Assembly: GCA_964590225.1 (NCBI GenBank)
Contig: CAZPWS010000002.1
Span: 105,660 to 169,659 of the forward strand
Length of the DNA: 64,000 nt
DNA from: JAEUSG01 sp964590225
GTDB lineage: Bacteria; Fibrobacterota; OXYB2-FULL-49-7; JAEUSG01
Direction of reading: 5' to 3'
Positions 43,830 to 52,523 of the stretch are shown one piece after another. The notes beneath the pieces are model-generated. The model made no database searches and had not been told where the DNA came from. It saw nothing but the letters and a program-made list of their open reading frames with translations. The translations under genes and the position numbers were made by a program. Numbering within the stretch: position 1 is the first letter of the stretch; each line of letters opens with the position of its first letter.

Positions 43830-45233
43830 ATGAAAACGATACTTTTCTCCGTTAAATTAGTAATCATTGTTCTAAATTTTACCATATGGGGAGCAGAACT
43901 CTCCATGCCCTTCACCGTTTGTCCATCTGTTCTGGATGGTATGCCACAGTACTGTCCTGTGGTGGCCTATTCCGGTAGTGCAGACCTCTGGCTTGTAGTT
44001 TGGCAGGATGGTCTTTCAACTGGTGATGAGTCGTCTCGTGGTGGACGAGCTCAGGATATCTTTGCCGCGAGAGTTAAAGGCGACGGTACAGTTCTCGATC
44101 CAACTGGCATTCCAGTTTGTACTGCTCCCGATTTTCAATCTCGCCCGTCCGTTGTGTCCGATGGTAAGGGCTTTTTTATCGTTTGGCACGATATGAGAAA
44201 TGGCAAAGACTGGGATGTTTATGGGGCAAGAGTTGGCGCAAACGGCACAGTACTTGACCCAAACGGTTTTTTGATTAGTGGAGGCAACCACAATCAATGC
44301 CTTCCAGAGGTCGTTTGTGGAACAAACTCTTATTTCGTAGCTTGGCTTGATGCACGCCATATGCCAGAATATTCAATTTATGGAAGCAGAATATCATTGT
44401 CCGGCTCAGTTCTTGATCCCGAGGGCAATCAGATTATTCGGCCAATGAAGGCATCTGAATTCGCGAATTGGTCTGCCGCTCCATTTACACCGGGGAAAAT
44501 TGGTCAGGGATGGAACACACACGCTTATCAGCCAGCAGCCTTTTCGCTTGGAACAAACGGAACTCGCCACATGGTTTATTCGAGAGTAAATCGTTTTGGC
44601 TATTCTGCTACGGACAAAGGTTTAAAAGAGGGGTACTCGCTTACCCAGACCATTGACGCAGAAACTGGAGACACAGTGGGATCAATGAACTATTTCGATT
44701 TGGAGCCCTATATTGGTTCGGTGACAGGAGACTACCAGGGAAGCTGGAGGGGCAATCGGATGCCTCTGATGAACGATCCATTAAACAATCTTTTCTTTTC
44801 CGGTTCCGTTTTTTATAATTCAGGATTTGGTGCTTCAAATGATGTAAAGTGGGTTTTATTCAGGATTAATTACTCAGGGCAAACAGCAAACCTACCACAA
44901 GTTATTCTTCATGATTCTTTGCAGGTTTGGAATGGCTATCGTACCCATAGCGTTAAACCAACTACTTTTAAAATTGCTGGAAATGGTGAAAAAGTTCTCT
45001 GTGTTGCAAACAGTCATCGCCATTCAGGAACCGACGGAAGAGCAGACATACTTGGAGTTGGGTTGGATAATAACGGTAATGTTGTTGGTGGCGGTTTTTC
45101 CATTGCCGCCGATGGTAGCCTGAACAGTTATCCATCAATTTCTTCCGGTTCAGATGGAAATTTTCTTGTTGTATGGCAACAGGAATCGAGAACCTCTGAT
45201 GCAAGAATAGCCGGTAGAATAGTTAAACCCTGA
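43830..45233 (+). CDS. Secreted VVW-repeat protein (locus C)
   Basis: 467 aa from the ATG at 43830. An upstream ATG at 43815 contains the ribosome site AAGGAG in its first codons, so the downstream start is preferred. Signal peptide, then repeats LWLVVWQDG, FFIVWHDMRNGKDWDVYGAR and YFVAWLDARHMPEYSIYGSR. Very close to the locus B protein (33099-34499) and, like it, without a sorting domain. It precedes the CTD-bearing NHL-type gene by 24 nt. Function unknown. Confidence 0.78.
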   Translation: MKTILFSVKLVIIVLNFTIWGAELSMPFTVCPSVLDGMPQYCPVVAYSGSADLWLVVWQDGLSTGDESSRGGRAQDIFAARVKGDGTVLDPTGIPVCTAPDFQSRPSVVSDGKGFFIVWHDMRNGKDWDVYGARVGANGTVLDPNGFLISGGNHNQCLPEVVCGTNSYFVAWLDARHMPEYSIYGSRISLSGSVLDPEGNQIIRPMKASEFANWSAAPFTPGKIGQGWNTHAYQPAAFSLGTNGTRHMVYSRVNRFGYSATDKGLKEGYSLTQTIDAETGDTVGSMNYFDLEPYIGSVTGDYQGSWRGNRMPLMNDPLNNLFFSGSVFYNSGFGASNDVKWVLFRINYSGQTANLPQVILHDSLQVWNGYRTHSVKPTTFKIAGNGEKVLCVANSHRHSGTDGRADILGVGLDNNGNVVGGGFSIAADGSLNSYPSISSGSDGNFLVVWQQESRTSDARIAGRIVKP

Positions 45234-45257
45234 TAACAATTTAAGGAGATGATATTT

Positions 45258-46706
45258 ATGAAACCACTTATTATAACTGCAATAATTATGTCAGTCATGA
45301 TTTCCGCTCAGGATTTTTCATACATTCCATTCGTACAAAAAAAAGTTGGAGACAGTCTGTTTACAGAGCATGCAATTATGAGTGCAGTTCATGAGGTTCT
45401 TGATGGCCCCGCGCGAGAAGCAATGACAAATGGCGTTTCAAGTGTCGATTCCGATACAGCCGGAAACATTTATTTTTGTGATCACAGAACATGCAACATT
45501 AGAGTTATGAGAAGAAGTGACCGCAGAGTTTTTACAATTACCGGAAGTTCGGCCGTAACCAACGGAGTAGCACTTGCAAGTGGACCAGCTCACCGCCTTC
45601 ACGTAGGCGAGCAAGCAATGATAGACCTTCATAGACTTCACGCTTTTGGCGATCCATTAAGCGGTAATGGTGCTCTTTATTTTTGGGATCCTGTTAAAAA
45701 GATGGCGCTTAAGATTTATAAAAACAACTCTATGAGCGGTATGTGGTGGTATGAAAAAATAGCCGGTGGTGGAAGCTCTGCACCGACGGATGGCGCTGTG
45801 GCTACTCAATGTGATTTTAACAAAGGAATGATGGAGGTTCTTGAAGATGGCACAGTTGTCATGATGAAGAGTGGTCAGTTTTATAAACTTCAGCAGGACG
45901 GTACTATGCAGGCGCTCATAAGGCAAAGTTTACTGGATAGTATTAATTCTAATGCGGGTCAACGGCGTTCCTGGGGAATAAACAAGGCGGGAGTATTCTG
46001 TGTAACAACCGGTACAGGATATGCCGGCGGTAACATGTGGCTAATTTCGCCAAACGGAGATTCCTTGCTTCGCTATATTGTTCCGCCATATGATTATAAC
46101 TGGGGAGTTTACTCTGATATTAAACGGGACTGCTGGTATGTCAAAGGAATGGATGATTATTCAATAAACAGGATGAATAGGCTTGACACAAATGTCTATT
46201 CTATGATGTCAACTGGTAATTGGTCGCTAACAAATAAAAAGAACCCTTCAGGAGCGCTTGGTGGAGAGAGGGGGATGCCGATGCGTGACGGCCGATACGC
46301 CTCATGGACTGGTCATGGATCGTCCCCGATATTTATTCATTATTTCCTCGACAGCGTTGCTAATGCAGTTTTAATTAAAGAACAGTCAAGAGCTACTACA
46401 GTAAATGAGGGGAGCGACAGCTACCAATATGGTTGGCAAGCTGATTTTCAAATGTCTGCTTTCCCAAATCCATTTATTGGATCGACGGTTCTGGATTATC
46501 TTATTCCAGAAGCTGGTGCAGTAAAACTGCAAATTTTTAGCGTATCAGGAAGGCTTGTTTACGAAATTAACAATCCTAAAACTGCCGCAGGTCGCTACAG
46601 AGTTAGACTCAATAGTCGTAGTTTCTCGAATCAGTCCACGGGACTATACTTCGTTCGTCTGACACTTGGAACAAGGAACATCACAACACGGCTTTTTAAA
46701 TATTAG
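45258..46706 (+). CDS. Secreted NHL-like propeller with C-terminal sorting domain (locus C)
   Basis: 482 aa from the ATG at 45258, nine bases after AAGGAG; an ATG at 45249 abuts the ribosome site and is unlikely. Signal peptide, NHL-like motifs (DSDTAGNIYFCDHRTCNIRVM) and a LISPNGDSLLRY segment, then an FPNPFIGS ... TGLYFVRLT sorting domain (last 83 residues). Closely related to 31636-33075. Second gene of the locus C pair, after the VVW-repeat gene. Confidence 0.78.
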   Translation: MKPLIITAIIMSVMISAQDFSYIPFVQKKVGDSLFTEHAIMSAVHEVLDGPAREAMTNGVSSVDSDTAGNIYFCDHRTCNIRVMRRSDRRVFTITGSSAVTNGVALASGPAHRLHVGEQAMIDLHRLHAFGDPLSGNGALYFWDPVKKMALKIYKNNSMSGMWWYEKIAGGGSSAPTDGAVATQCDFNKGMMEVLEDGTVVMMKSGQFYKLQQDGTMQALIRQSLLDSINSNAGQRRSWGINKAGVFCVTTGTGYAGGNMWLISPNGDSLLRYIVPPYDYNWGVYSDIKRDCWYVKGMDDYSINRMNRLDTNVYSMMSTGNWSLTNKKNPSGALGGERGMPMRDGRYASWTGHGSSPIFIHYFLDSVANAVLIKEQSRATTVNEGSDSYQYGWQADFQMSAFPNPFIGSTVLDYLIPEAGAVKLQIFSVSGRLVYEINNPKTAAGRYRVRLNSRSFSNQSTGLYFVRLTLGTRNITTRLFKY

Positions 46707-46755
46707 CCTTAAAGAAATTTGTTTTAAGTGCAATGCTTTGGGTTATCTTTTAAGC

Positions 46756-47670
46756 ATGGCTTTTAGGGGGAATAAGTTACCTACTATTGCGGTTATAGGC
46801 GCGCATCATGATGATGTTGAACTTAGATGCGGCGGTACGCTTGCGAAGTATATTAAGGATGGGTGTTCTGTAGTTTACGCGGTGGCAACATCATCGCCAA
46901 ATTACTTTCCGAAGTCGGATAAAGACGCAAAGTTTCCTCCATCAAATGCTGAAATTGTAGAATTGCGTAAAGAAGAGTCAAAAAAAGCCTCGGCGACTCT
47001 TGGCATTTCTGATATTACTTTTTTTGATTTTAAATGTCTTTACTGGTACGAAAAGGATTCGTTAAACAGAAAATATTTTGATTCCTGTGCTGATGGGGTT
47101 GCTGAGTTCAACTTCTTGAAAGAGGAGGCCCCGGGTCGGGAATTAATCATGAATGCGTCATTCAGCGAATCGGCCACGGAGCGCATCTGTGATTTTTTAG
47201 AGTCAAAAAGACCCGATGTCGTTTTAACCCATTTCCCCGATGATGGACATCCCGAGCACTACGCAACAGCCCTTCTTGTGCATAAATGCGTCTGCTTTTT
47301 GTACGAAAAAAACATCAGGATGAATCTTCTTGCATGGGAGCCTGGTCCTGGAGGAACTCTTACTCCATCATTTCTGCCGACACATTTTATAGACATTACG
47401 GGAACAATAGACCTAAAATGTAAGGCTCTTGAACAATTCCCAACACAACTTAAACCTGGTGATGAGCAACTCTTTACAATTAGGGCCAGAAAACGGGCGA
47501 AGGAAACCGGTGCGTTTGCCGGTATGGAATACGCAGAACCATTTATGGAGTTTCTGGTGCCCCGCCAATCTTCTATGGATGTCTGGTATCCAAACTATCA
47601 AGATCACAAAACTATCAGCGATATATTCATAACAAAGTGGCAATCTGGAACGGGCCCTAAGTATCATTAG
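46756..47670 (+). CDS. PIG-L/LmbE-family deacetylase
   Basis: 304 aa from the ATG at 46756. The longer frame overlaps the preceding gene and begins with unrelated sequence. The motif AHHDDVEL replaces the usual AHPDDVE, and a second metal-binding segment is LTHFPDDGHPEHYATALLVH. These zinc enzymes remove N-acetyl groups from GlcNAc-type sugars. The gene follows locus C on the same strand with a 49-nt gap and no clear ribosome site, so co-transcription is possible. Substrate unknown. Confidence 0.8.
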   Translation: MAFRGNKLPTIAVIGAHHDDVELRCGGTLAKYIKDGCSVVYAVATSSPNYFPKSDKDAKFPPSNAEIVELRKEESKKASATLGISDITFFDFKCLYWYEKDSLNRKYFDSCADGVAEFNFLKEEAPGRELIMNASFSESATERICDFLESKRPDVVLTHFPDDGHPEHYATALLVHKCVCFLYEKNIRMNLLAWEPGPGGTLTPSFLPTHFIDITGTIDLKCKALEQFPTQLKPGDEQLFTIRARKRAKETGAFAGMEYAEPFMEFLVPRQSSMDVWYPNYQDHKTISDIFITKWQSGTGPKYH

Positions 47671-47718
47671 GACTTTATTATGTTCAGGCGAATGGCAGAA
47701 GTAGTAGGCCAAATAATT

Positions 47719-49092
47719 TTAACGAAGTGAATTGAATACTTGATCGGCATTAATGCAAAACTCCGACTCTGACTGGTATTCGGCCACTTCAGGTGCAAAG
47801 CAGGCAAAAATAGCTTTTTCATTTTTCAGTAATCCTGATCTTGCTGCTTTGTTCTGCAAACTTTTTAGAATATAATTTGGTTCTACGCTACCACTTTTGA
47901 CTTCACCAAAAAGCATATATGATTCATCTGTTGATTTTGCAACAATATCAATCTCTATTTGTTCACCTTTAATATCATTGCCCCAATAACGCTTTGCGGG
48001 CATCCAATCTATAGCGCCTGTTCTAAGCTGAGACACGGAACTTCTGGCAATATCTTCCCAAATTTCTGCCACATGATGTTTGAAACGCTCTTTATTAATA
48101 TTCACAACTGAATCAATCAGATCCTGTTCAAGAAGCACCATGTTCGGCTGAACAAATCTATACCAAAAAAGCAGAAACGGATCTGCAACTTTATAAAGAG
48201 AGCGCTTTGCTTTCCTTGGTTCTATTCCAAAAGGAGTTTCACGCTTTATGAACCCAAGATCTATAAGATTGTCAAGAGGACGGCTTAAACTGGAAGCATT
48301 TTTTGAAAGCCTTGCAGCAATTTCCGAAACCCTGTTTGCTCCATTCGCTATGAGTTCAAGAAGAGAGTGTGGTTGAATGGAGCTACGCATTTCATCAAAA
48401 AGAAGACGCTGTGGTTCAATGTGGAAAAGGCCGTCTCTATCATATACTAGATTCCTCAATGCGTCTTCCAGAGTGTTAAATCTGGAAGCTTGTTCCCAAT
48501 AACGGGGTATTCCGCCCCAAATGGAATACGATTCCAAAGCAGCAACCCCTTTCAGCTTCAATGCGTCCTGAATCCAACCTGCAGCAAGAGGTCTTATTTT
48601 TAATATTTCAGAAGCGCGTCCATATAATGGTGCCGATGAGTCAAGTACCAACCCCTGCATCATACTTTGAGAAGATCCGCAAAGAACTATTTTGAATCTT
48701 AATCCATTTGGCTGATCTATCAATTTTTGGATAATACTTGGAAGTTCAGGTGCAGTTTGCACAAGATATGGAAATTCATCAATAATGAGTGTAAGGTTAG
48801 TTTCCTGGCGGTAGTTGAGTGCTGAAAAAAGAGAGTCCCATGTAGGAAATTCGATGTTTTCAAAGCCAGGGCAAAGTCTTGATATTTCTTTTGCGATTGC
48901 TCTGCGCTGAAGTGGTTGCTCCTGCTGATCTGCAATGCAGTATATACAATTTAAACCGAAGACTTCCTGTAAAAGTCGTGATTTTCCACACCTTCTACGA
49001 CCATAAATTACTACCAATCCAGTGGCCGATGCCTCAAAAAAGTTCTTTAAAAGAGCTTTTTCTTTATTTCTATTCAAAAAATGAAGTTTCAT
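47719..49092 (-). CDS. AAA+ ATPase with DUF234-type C-terminus
   Basis: 457 aa. The N-terminal ATPase_2-type domain has Walker A GRRRCGKS (31-38) and Walker B-like LTLIIDEFPYL. A winged-helix-like middle (SEIAARLSKNASSLSRPLDN) and a C-terminal nuclease-like DUF234 domain (IDIVAKSTDESYMLFGEVKS) follow. Members occur mainly in anaerobes and archaea; function is unknown, possibly nucleic-acid related. Two palindromes lie within 45 bp of the start. It converges on the PIG-L gene. Confidence 0.8.
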   Translation of the reverse strand: MKLHFLNRNKEKALLKNFFEASATGLVVIYGRRRCGKSRLLQEVFGLNCIYCIADQQEQPLQRRAIAKEISRLCPGFENIEFPTWDSLFSALNYRQETNLTLIIDEFPYLVQTAPELPSIIQKLIDQPNGLRFKIVLCGSSQSMMQGLVLDSSAPLYGRASEILKIRPLAAGWIQDALKLKGVAALESYSIWGGIPRYWEQASRFNTLEDALRNLVYDRDGLFHIEPQRLLFDEMRSSIQPHSLLELIANGANRVSEIAARLSKNASSLSRPLDNLIDLGFIKRETPFGIEPRKAKRSLYKVADPFLLFWYRFVQPNMVLLEQDLIDSVVNINKERFKHHVAEIWEDIARSSVSQLRTGAIDWMPAKRYWGNDIKGEQIEIDIVAKSTDESYMLFGEVKSGSVEPNYILKSLQNKAARSGLLKNEKAIFACFAPEVAEYQSESEFCINADQVFNSLR

Positions 49093-49103
49093 ATCTATTT
49101 ATT

Positions 49104-49135
49104 ATGTTTAACAAACATTATGTTTGACAGACATA
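49104..49135. promoter_or_regulatory. Tandem palindromes at the start of the ATPase gene
   Basis: 49104-49118 reads ATGTTTAACAAACAT (perfect arms around AAC). 49119-49135 reads TATGTTTGACAGACATA (one mismatch). The two sites are adjacent and share the TGTTTG/ACAAACA core, as for cooperative regulator binding 12-43 bp upstream of the ATG. Confidence 0.5.
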
Positions 49136-49163
49136 ATATATATAGAATACAATGTTTTGTCAA

Positions 49164-50861
49164 TTAAAAGATATAAACATCAAAGAAATCGTTTTCTAAT
49201 GGCATCTTGACAGAGCTATTTATAAAACGGAGAATATTTTCGTGCCACCATGGCTTGTACATCATTGGAACGATTGTGTCCACCATTACTTCTGTGTTTA
49301 TTTTATCAACAAAAAGATAAACAGGACTTAAATCTGCCGCTTTTTTACATCGCGTGTGGTACTCTTCTTCCATTCCAAGATATTCCCACCGGTCGTTCCA
49401 GTCGAGGGGGAATGGGTTTTTTGTATCGAAGGCGGGATAAAAAGCACAATGGTGTGGCAAAAATACAGCTCTATCTCTCATGTATGGATGAGCTTTTATT
49501 GTGCTGTCAACTGTGGCGATGTATCTGCCTGTGGTCGCGTTTGTTTGTATTCTGCCAAAGGCTTTTTTAGAAATTTTGGAAAGTGGGAAATCAAGCTCAG
49601 CCGATGGTTTATCCCTGTAGTTGAATTCTCTCTTTCCATATATGCTGAACAGCAGCAACACTATGGCGATAGCTGCCATAAAAATTCGTATTGCTTTGCC
49701 GGCATTGTTTATGCCAAGTTTGCCAAGCAACTCTTTTGTTGATATAAAAAATATTATAATAAACGATGAAGATAGGTAGCCGGAAGCGAGAAGTGGTGAA
49801 TTCATTCCGCCGGAAATTGACGCACACCAACCAATAGATAGTGCGAAAAAAGGAATGGAAAGCTCCTTCCATTTGATGAAGCCGGCAACAAATGACCAGA
49901 CTGAATAGAAAAGGAGAATAAAAAAGAGTTCGAATGGAATGGCGAAATAATCCCGTTCCTGAAAAAGATAAAAAGAGCCGAATAGTACTGTAAAAGCAAA
50001 TAAAAATGATAAAACAATGTGAACCGTGTTGATTTTTTCAATTGTAAAACCACTCTTTTCTTTATGGAACAGAATGGTTATAATAAGTAGCATTACGATT
50101 GTATGTACAATAAAAAACCGGCCTTTATAAAAAGCTGTTAAGTACCCCATAATTCCTGGTGCAGCGAGCGCCGTTCTTCCGCTCATCTGCTGGATAAGAT
50201 CTGGCAATGCGTTGTTGGTTGCGAAATAAAAAAAGTAAACGAATACTGGCATAAAACCGATAAGAGCAATCAAAGGTGTTTTTCTTCGTGTGTCGGGCGA
50301 AATAAACGCAAACAAAATCGCCAGGAAAGGCAAAGGTGCAAAATTCTGTTTGCAAAGGGCGGAAGCAGTGAGGAAAACCATGCCGATCCCCATCTGCAAT
50401 ATTTTTTTTGTGCCGTTATGAGACAGGCAAAATGCAGAAATAAATGTAGCTGCTCCTATTCCGGCAATGGCGGTGCCATCAGTGGTGGTCCACGGATAAG
50501 GCATGAATGTATTGAGATTAAGAACAAATGCAAATATGATTAGCGGAAAAAGGAGCCCACTCCAAAAACGAGACAGCATAACGGCCCAAAACAGCGCCGC
50601 TAAAAAAAGTTCTGCCATCATTAATATTCGTCCATTTTCAAAAATCGAAAATGGCAACATAAAATCAAGTGTATGTATGTAGCCGGAAAGTACTGGTCGG
50701 AGAGAGATAAAATCACGATGGGGGATTTCACCATTTATGATGCGGTAGGACTGCGCTACAACCATGCCGTCATCGCTGGGATTAAAGCCGGAATGGGTAG
50801 GGATATTAAACAGGTAGTAGAGGGCTCCGATTAAAACAAGCGCGGCTATTGCAGCTTTCAC
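49164..50861 (-). CDS. Polytopic membrane protein, GT39-like mannosyltransferase fold
   Basis: 565 aa with about eleven hydrophobic helices and a soluble C-terminal part. The first periplasmic loop holds HSGFNPSDDGMVVAQSYRII, an acidic motif in the position of the GT39/PMT catalytic Asp. Such enzymes transfer sugars from lipid carriers to protein or glycan outside the membrane. Its ATG overlaps the queC stop by 4 nt, so it is co-transcribed with the queuosine genes, probably without functional link. Confidence 0.6.
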   Translation of the reverse strand: MKAAIAALVLIGALYYLFNIPTHSGFNPSDDGMVVAQSYRIINGEIPHRDFISLRPVLSGYIHTLDFMLPFSIFENGRILMMAELFLAALFWAVMLSRFWSGLLFPLIIFAFVLNLNTFMPYPWTTTDGTAIAGIGAATFISAFCLSHNGTKKILQMGIGMVFLTASALCKQNFAPLPFLAILFAFISPDTRRKTPLIALIGFMPVFVYFFYFATNNALPDLIQQMSGRTALAAPGIMGYLTAFYKGRFFIVHTIVMLLIITILFHKEKSGFTIEKINTVHIVLSFLFAFTVLFGSFYLFQERDYFAIPFELFFILLFYSVWSFVAGFIKWKELSIPFFALSIGWCASISGGMNSPLLASGYLSSSFIIIFFISTKELLGKLGINNAGKAIRIFMAAIAIVLLLFSIYGKREFNYRDKPSAELDFPLSKISKKAFGRIQTNATTGRYIATVDSTIKAHPYMRDRAVFLPHHCAFYPAFDTKNPFPLDWNDRWEYLGMEEEYHTRCKKAADLSPVYLFVDKINTEVMVDTIVPMMYKPWWHENILRFINSSVKMPLENDFFDVYIF

Positions 50862-51526
50862 TTACTATTCTCCAGCAGTGGGTCAGCCATGGCCGCTTCT
50901 AAAAAACCTTTGGCCCTCAGCACACAGGCGGGACAAGCACCGCATGGAGGATTTTTTCCGTTGTAACAGGTATGGCTGTATCGAAGTGCAGCAAAAGCTC
51001 CAAGTTTTTTTGCCATTAAGACAGTATCCCTCTTTGACTTATTGATAAGTGGAGTATGGATGGTAAATTTTGTATCCATGCCAAGCGAAAGGGCGAGAGC
51101 TAAAGCCTTGATTGTTTTATTGCGGCAGTCAGGATAGCCGGAATAATCAGCCTCTGATACGCCCACAATGAGATCTCTTATCTGTTTATCGTATGCGTAG
51201 GCTGCTGCCAAAGACAAAAAGATGAGATTTCTGCCAGGAACAAAGGTGTTAGGAAATTTGTTTCGGTTTTTTTTCTGCATGACGGGAATATTTCCCGTTA
51301 ATGCGTTGTTGCCTATTTCACTGAAAGTAGGAATAGTAAGAGTTTTAATAGTAACACCGGCAAGCTTTGCGATCTTTTTTGCGCTTAATAGCTCGATTTT
51401 GTGTCGTTGCCCGTAATCAAAGCATATAACTTCGACATTATTTTTACCAAATTTTTTAAGTGCCCAATAGAGGCAAGTTGTAGAGTCCTGTCCACCTGAA
51501 AACAAAACAAGTGCTTTTTGTCCCAT
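50858..51526 (-). CDS. queC: 7-cyano-7-deazaguanine synthase
   Basis: 222 aa. ATP-PP loop SGGQDS (10-15, canonical SGGxDS) and the zinc site C186-x7-C194-x2-C197-x2-C200. QueC converts 7-carboxy-7-deazaguanine to preQ0 with ATP and ammonia, in queuosine tRNA modification. It lies 10 nt after queE. QueD and QueF were not seen in the window. Confidence 0.95.
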   Translation of the reverse strand: MGQKALVLFSGGQDSTTCLYWALKKFGKNNVEVICFDYGQRHKIELLSAKKIAKLAGVTIKTLTIPTFSEIGNNALTGNIPVMQKKNRNKFPNTFVPGRNLIFLSLAAAYAYDKQIRDLIVGVSEADYSGYPDCRNKTIKALALALSLGMDTKFTIHTPLINKSKRDTVLMAKKLGAFAALRYSHTCYNGKNPPCGACPACVLRAKGFLEAAMADPLLENSK

Positions 51527-51536
51527 GTTTGGCCGT

Positions 51537-52181
51537 CTATCTCCCTTTTTTTACACCGGGCCAAATAATTTTATGCAATTGCATGTTAAGTCGTATGGGC
51601 AAGCCCGATTCGATAATTTTATCAGTTATTCTTGAAACAAACTTTTTGTTCTTGTTAGCTGGAGCTATGGCTACTTTCGTTTTGCAGTAAAGTTTTTTTT
51701 CCTGAATGAGCTGAATTGACCATTCAAAATCTTCTAAGTCGGTAACTACAAACTTTATTTCGTCATTAGCGGTAAGCTTCTGAACATTTTTAAGTAAGTT
51801 GTGGCTCATCATTCCGCTGCCAGGTGTTTTAATGTCAACAATTTTAATTATCTCTTTTGGCAACTTATAGATAGGAAGGGAGCCATTTGTCTCAATCATT
51901 ACAACAAAACCGGCTAAGTGTAATCTTTTTACCAGCTTAACAACTTCGTTCTGGAGGAGCGGCTCGCCACCCGTAATCTCAACAAGGGTACAATTCAGCT
52001 TGGCCACATCATCCATTATTCCGTTGATAGACATATTTTTGCCCTCCTTCCATGCCCAGGAGGTGTCGCAATAGGAACAACGAAGATTACAACCGGTAAG
52101 CCTAACAAAGGAACAGGGGAGACCGGCAAGATATGATTCCCCCTGTATCGACCTGAATATTTCCGCGACCTTAAGTGCCAT
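51537..52181 (-). CDS. queE: 7-carboxy-7-deazaguanine synthase (radical SAM)
   Basis: 214 aa with the radical-SAM cluster C31-x3-C35-x2-C38 (CNLRCSYCDT) following SIQGESYLAGLPCSFVRL. QueE contracts the ring of 6-carboxytetrahydropterin in the queuosine pathway. Its ATG overlaps the TAA of the small zinc-ribbon gene (TAATG), and queC follows by 10 nt. Confidence 0.95.
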   Translation of the reverse strand: MALKVAEIFRSIQGESYLAGLPCSFVRLTGCNLRCSYCDTSWAWKEGKNMSINGIMDDVAKLNCTLVEITGGEPLLQNEVVKLVKRLHLAGFVVMIETNGSLPIYKLPKEIIKIVDIKTPGSGMMSHNLLKNVQKLTANDEIKFVVTDLEDFEWSIQLIQEKKLYCKTKVAIAPANKNKKFVSRITDKIIESGLPIRLNMQLHKIIWPGVKKGR

Positions 52182-52351
52182 TACTGCCTTTTTCTTTTCA
52201 GCTTTAACCTTTTAGCCGGTTCCTGTTCACGCCAAGTAACGGAACAGTCGCGGCAAAGCATACGGTTATTTCCCTGAAGAAAGCGAACCACTTTTTTAAG
52301 GCCTCGGTCGAGAACTTTTATTCTGCTGCTTTGACATGAAGGACATTTCAT
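52181..52351 (-). CDS. Tiny zinc-ribbon protein upstream of queE
   Basis: 56 aa. It starts MKCPSCQSSRIKV and has a second knuckle CRDCSVTW, giving a CxxC ... CxxC zinc ribbon, and ends in a basic tail (KRLKLKRKRQ). The TAA shares one base with the queE ATG (TAATG), so translation is coupled. It could bind nucleic acid; the function is unknown. No strong ribosome site is seen. Confidence 0.65.
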   Translation of the reverse strand: MKCPSCQSSRIKVLDRGLKKVVRFLQGNNRMLCRDCSVTWREQEPAKRLKLKRKRQ

Positions 52352-52523
52352 GATATATAGACAATAAGATAATATAAACAGCCCCTTTCCAGAAGATATA
52401 TTTTGCAGCTTAAATAAATTGTGTCATGTGGAAATCTCGTCCCACAAGTAATTATATTGTCCATCGTATTTTATGGTAAGCGGTGATTAATTGTATTAAA
52501 CATTTTAACTTTAAGGAGTAACA

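Noticed and set aside
41328..43830. Locus C as a simple copy of the whole locus B plus regulator block
   Set aside because: The regulator remnant is in the same strand orientation as locus C, while in locus B the regulator is divergent, so one straight duplication does not explain it.
50858..52351. queC and queE as part of a deazaguanine DNA-modification (dpd) defence system
   Set aside because: No dpdA or other dpd genes are nearby, and the pair sits with housekeeping genes outside the island.
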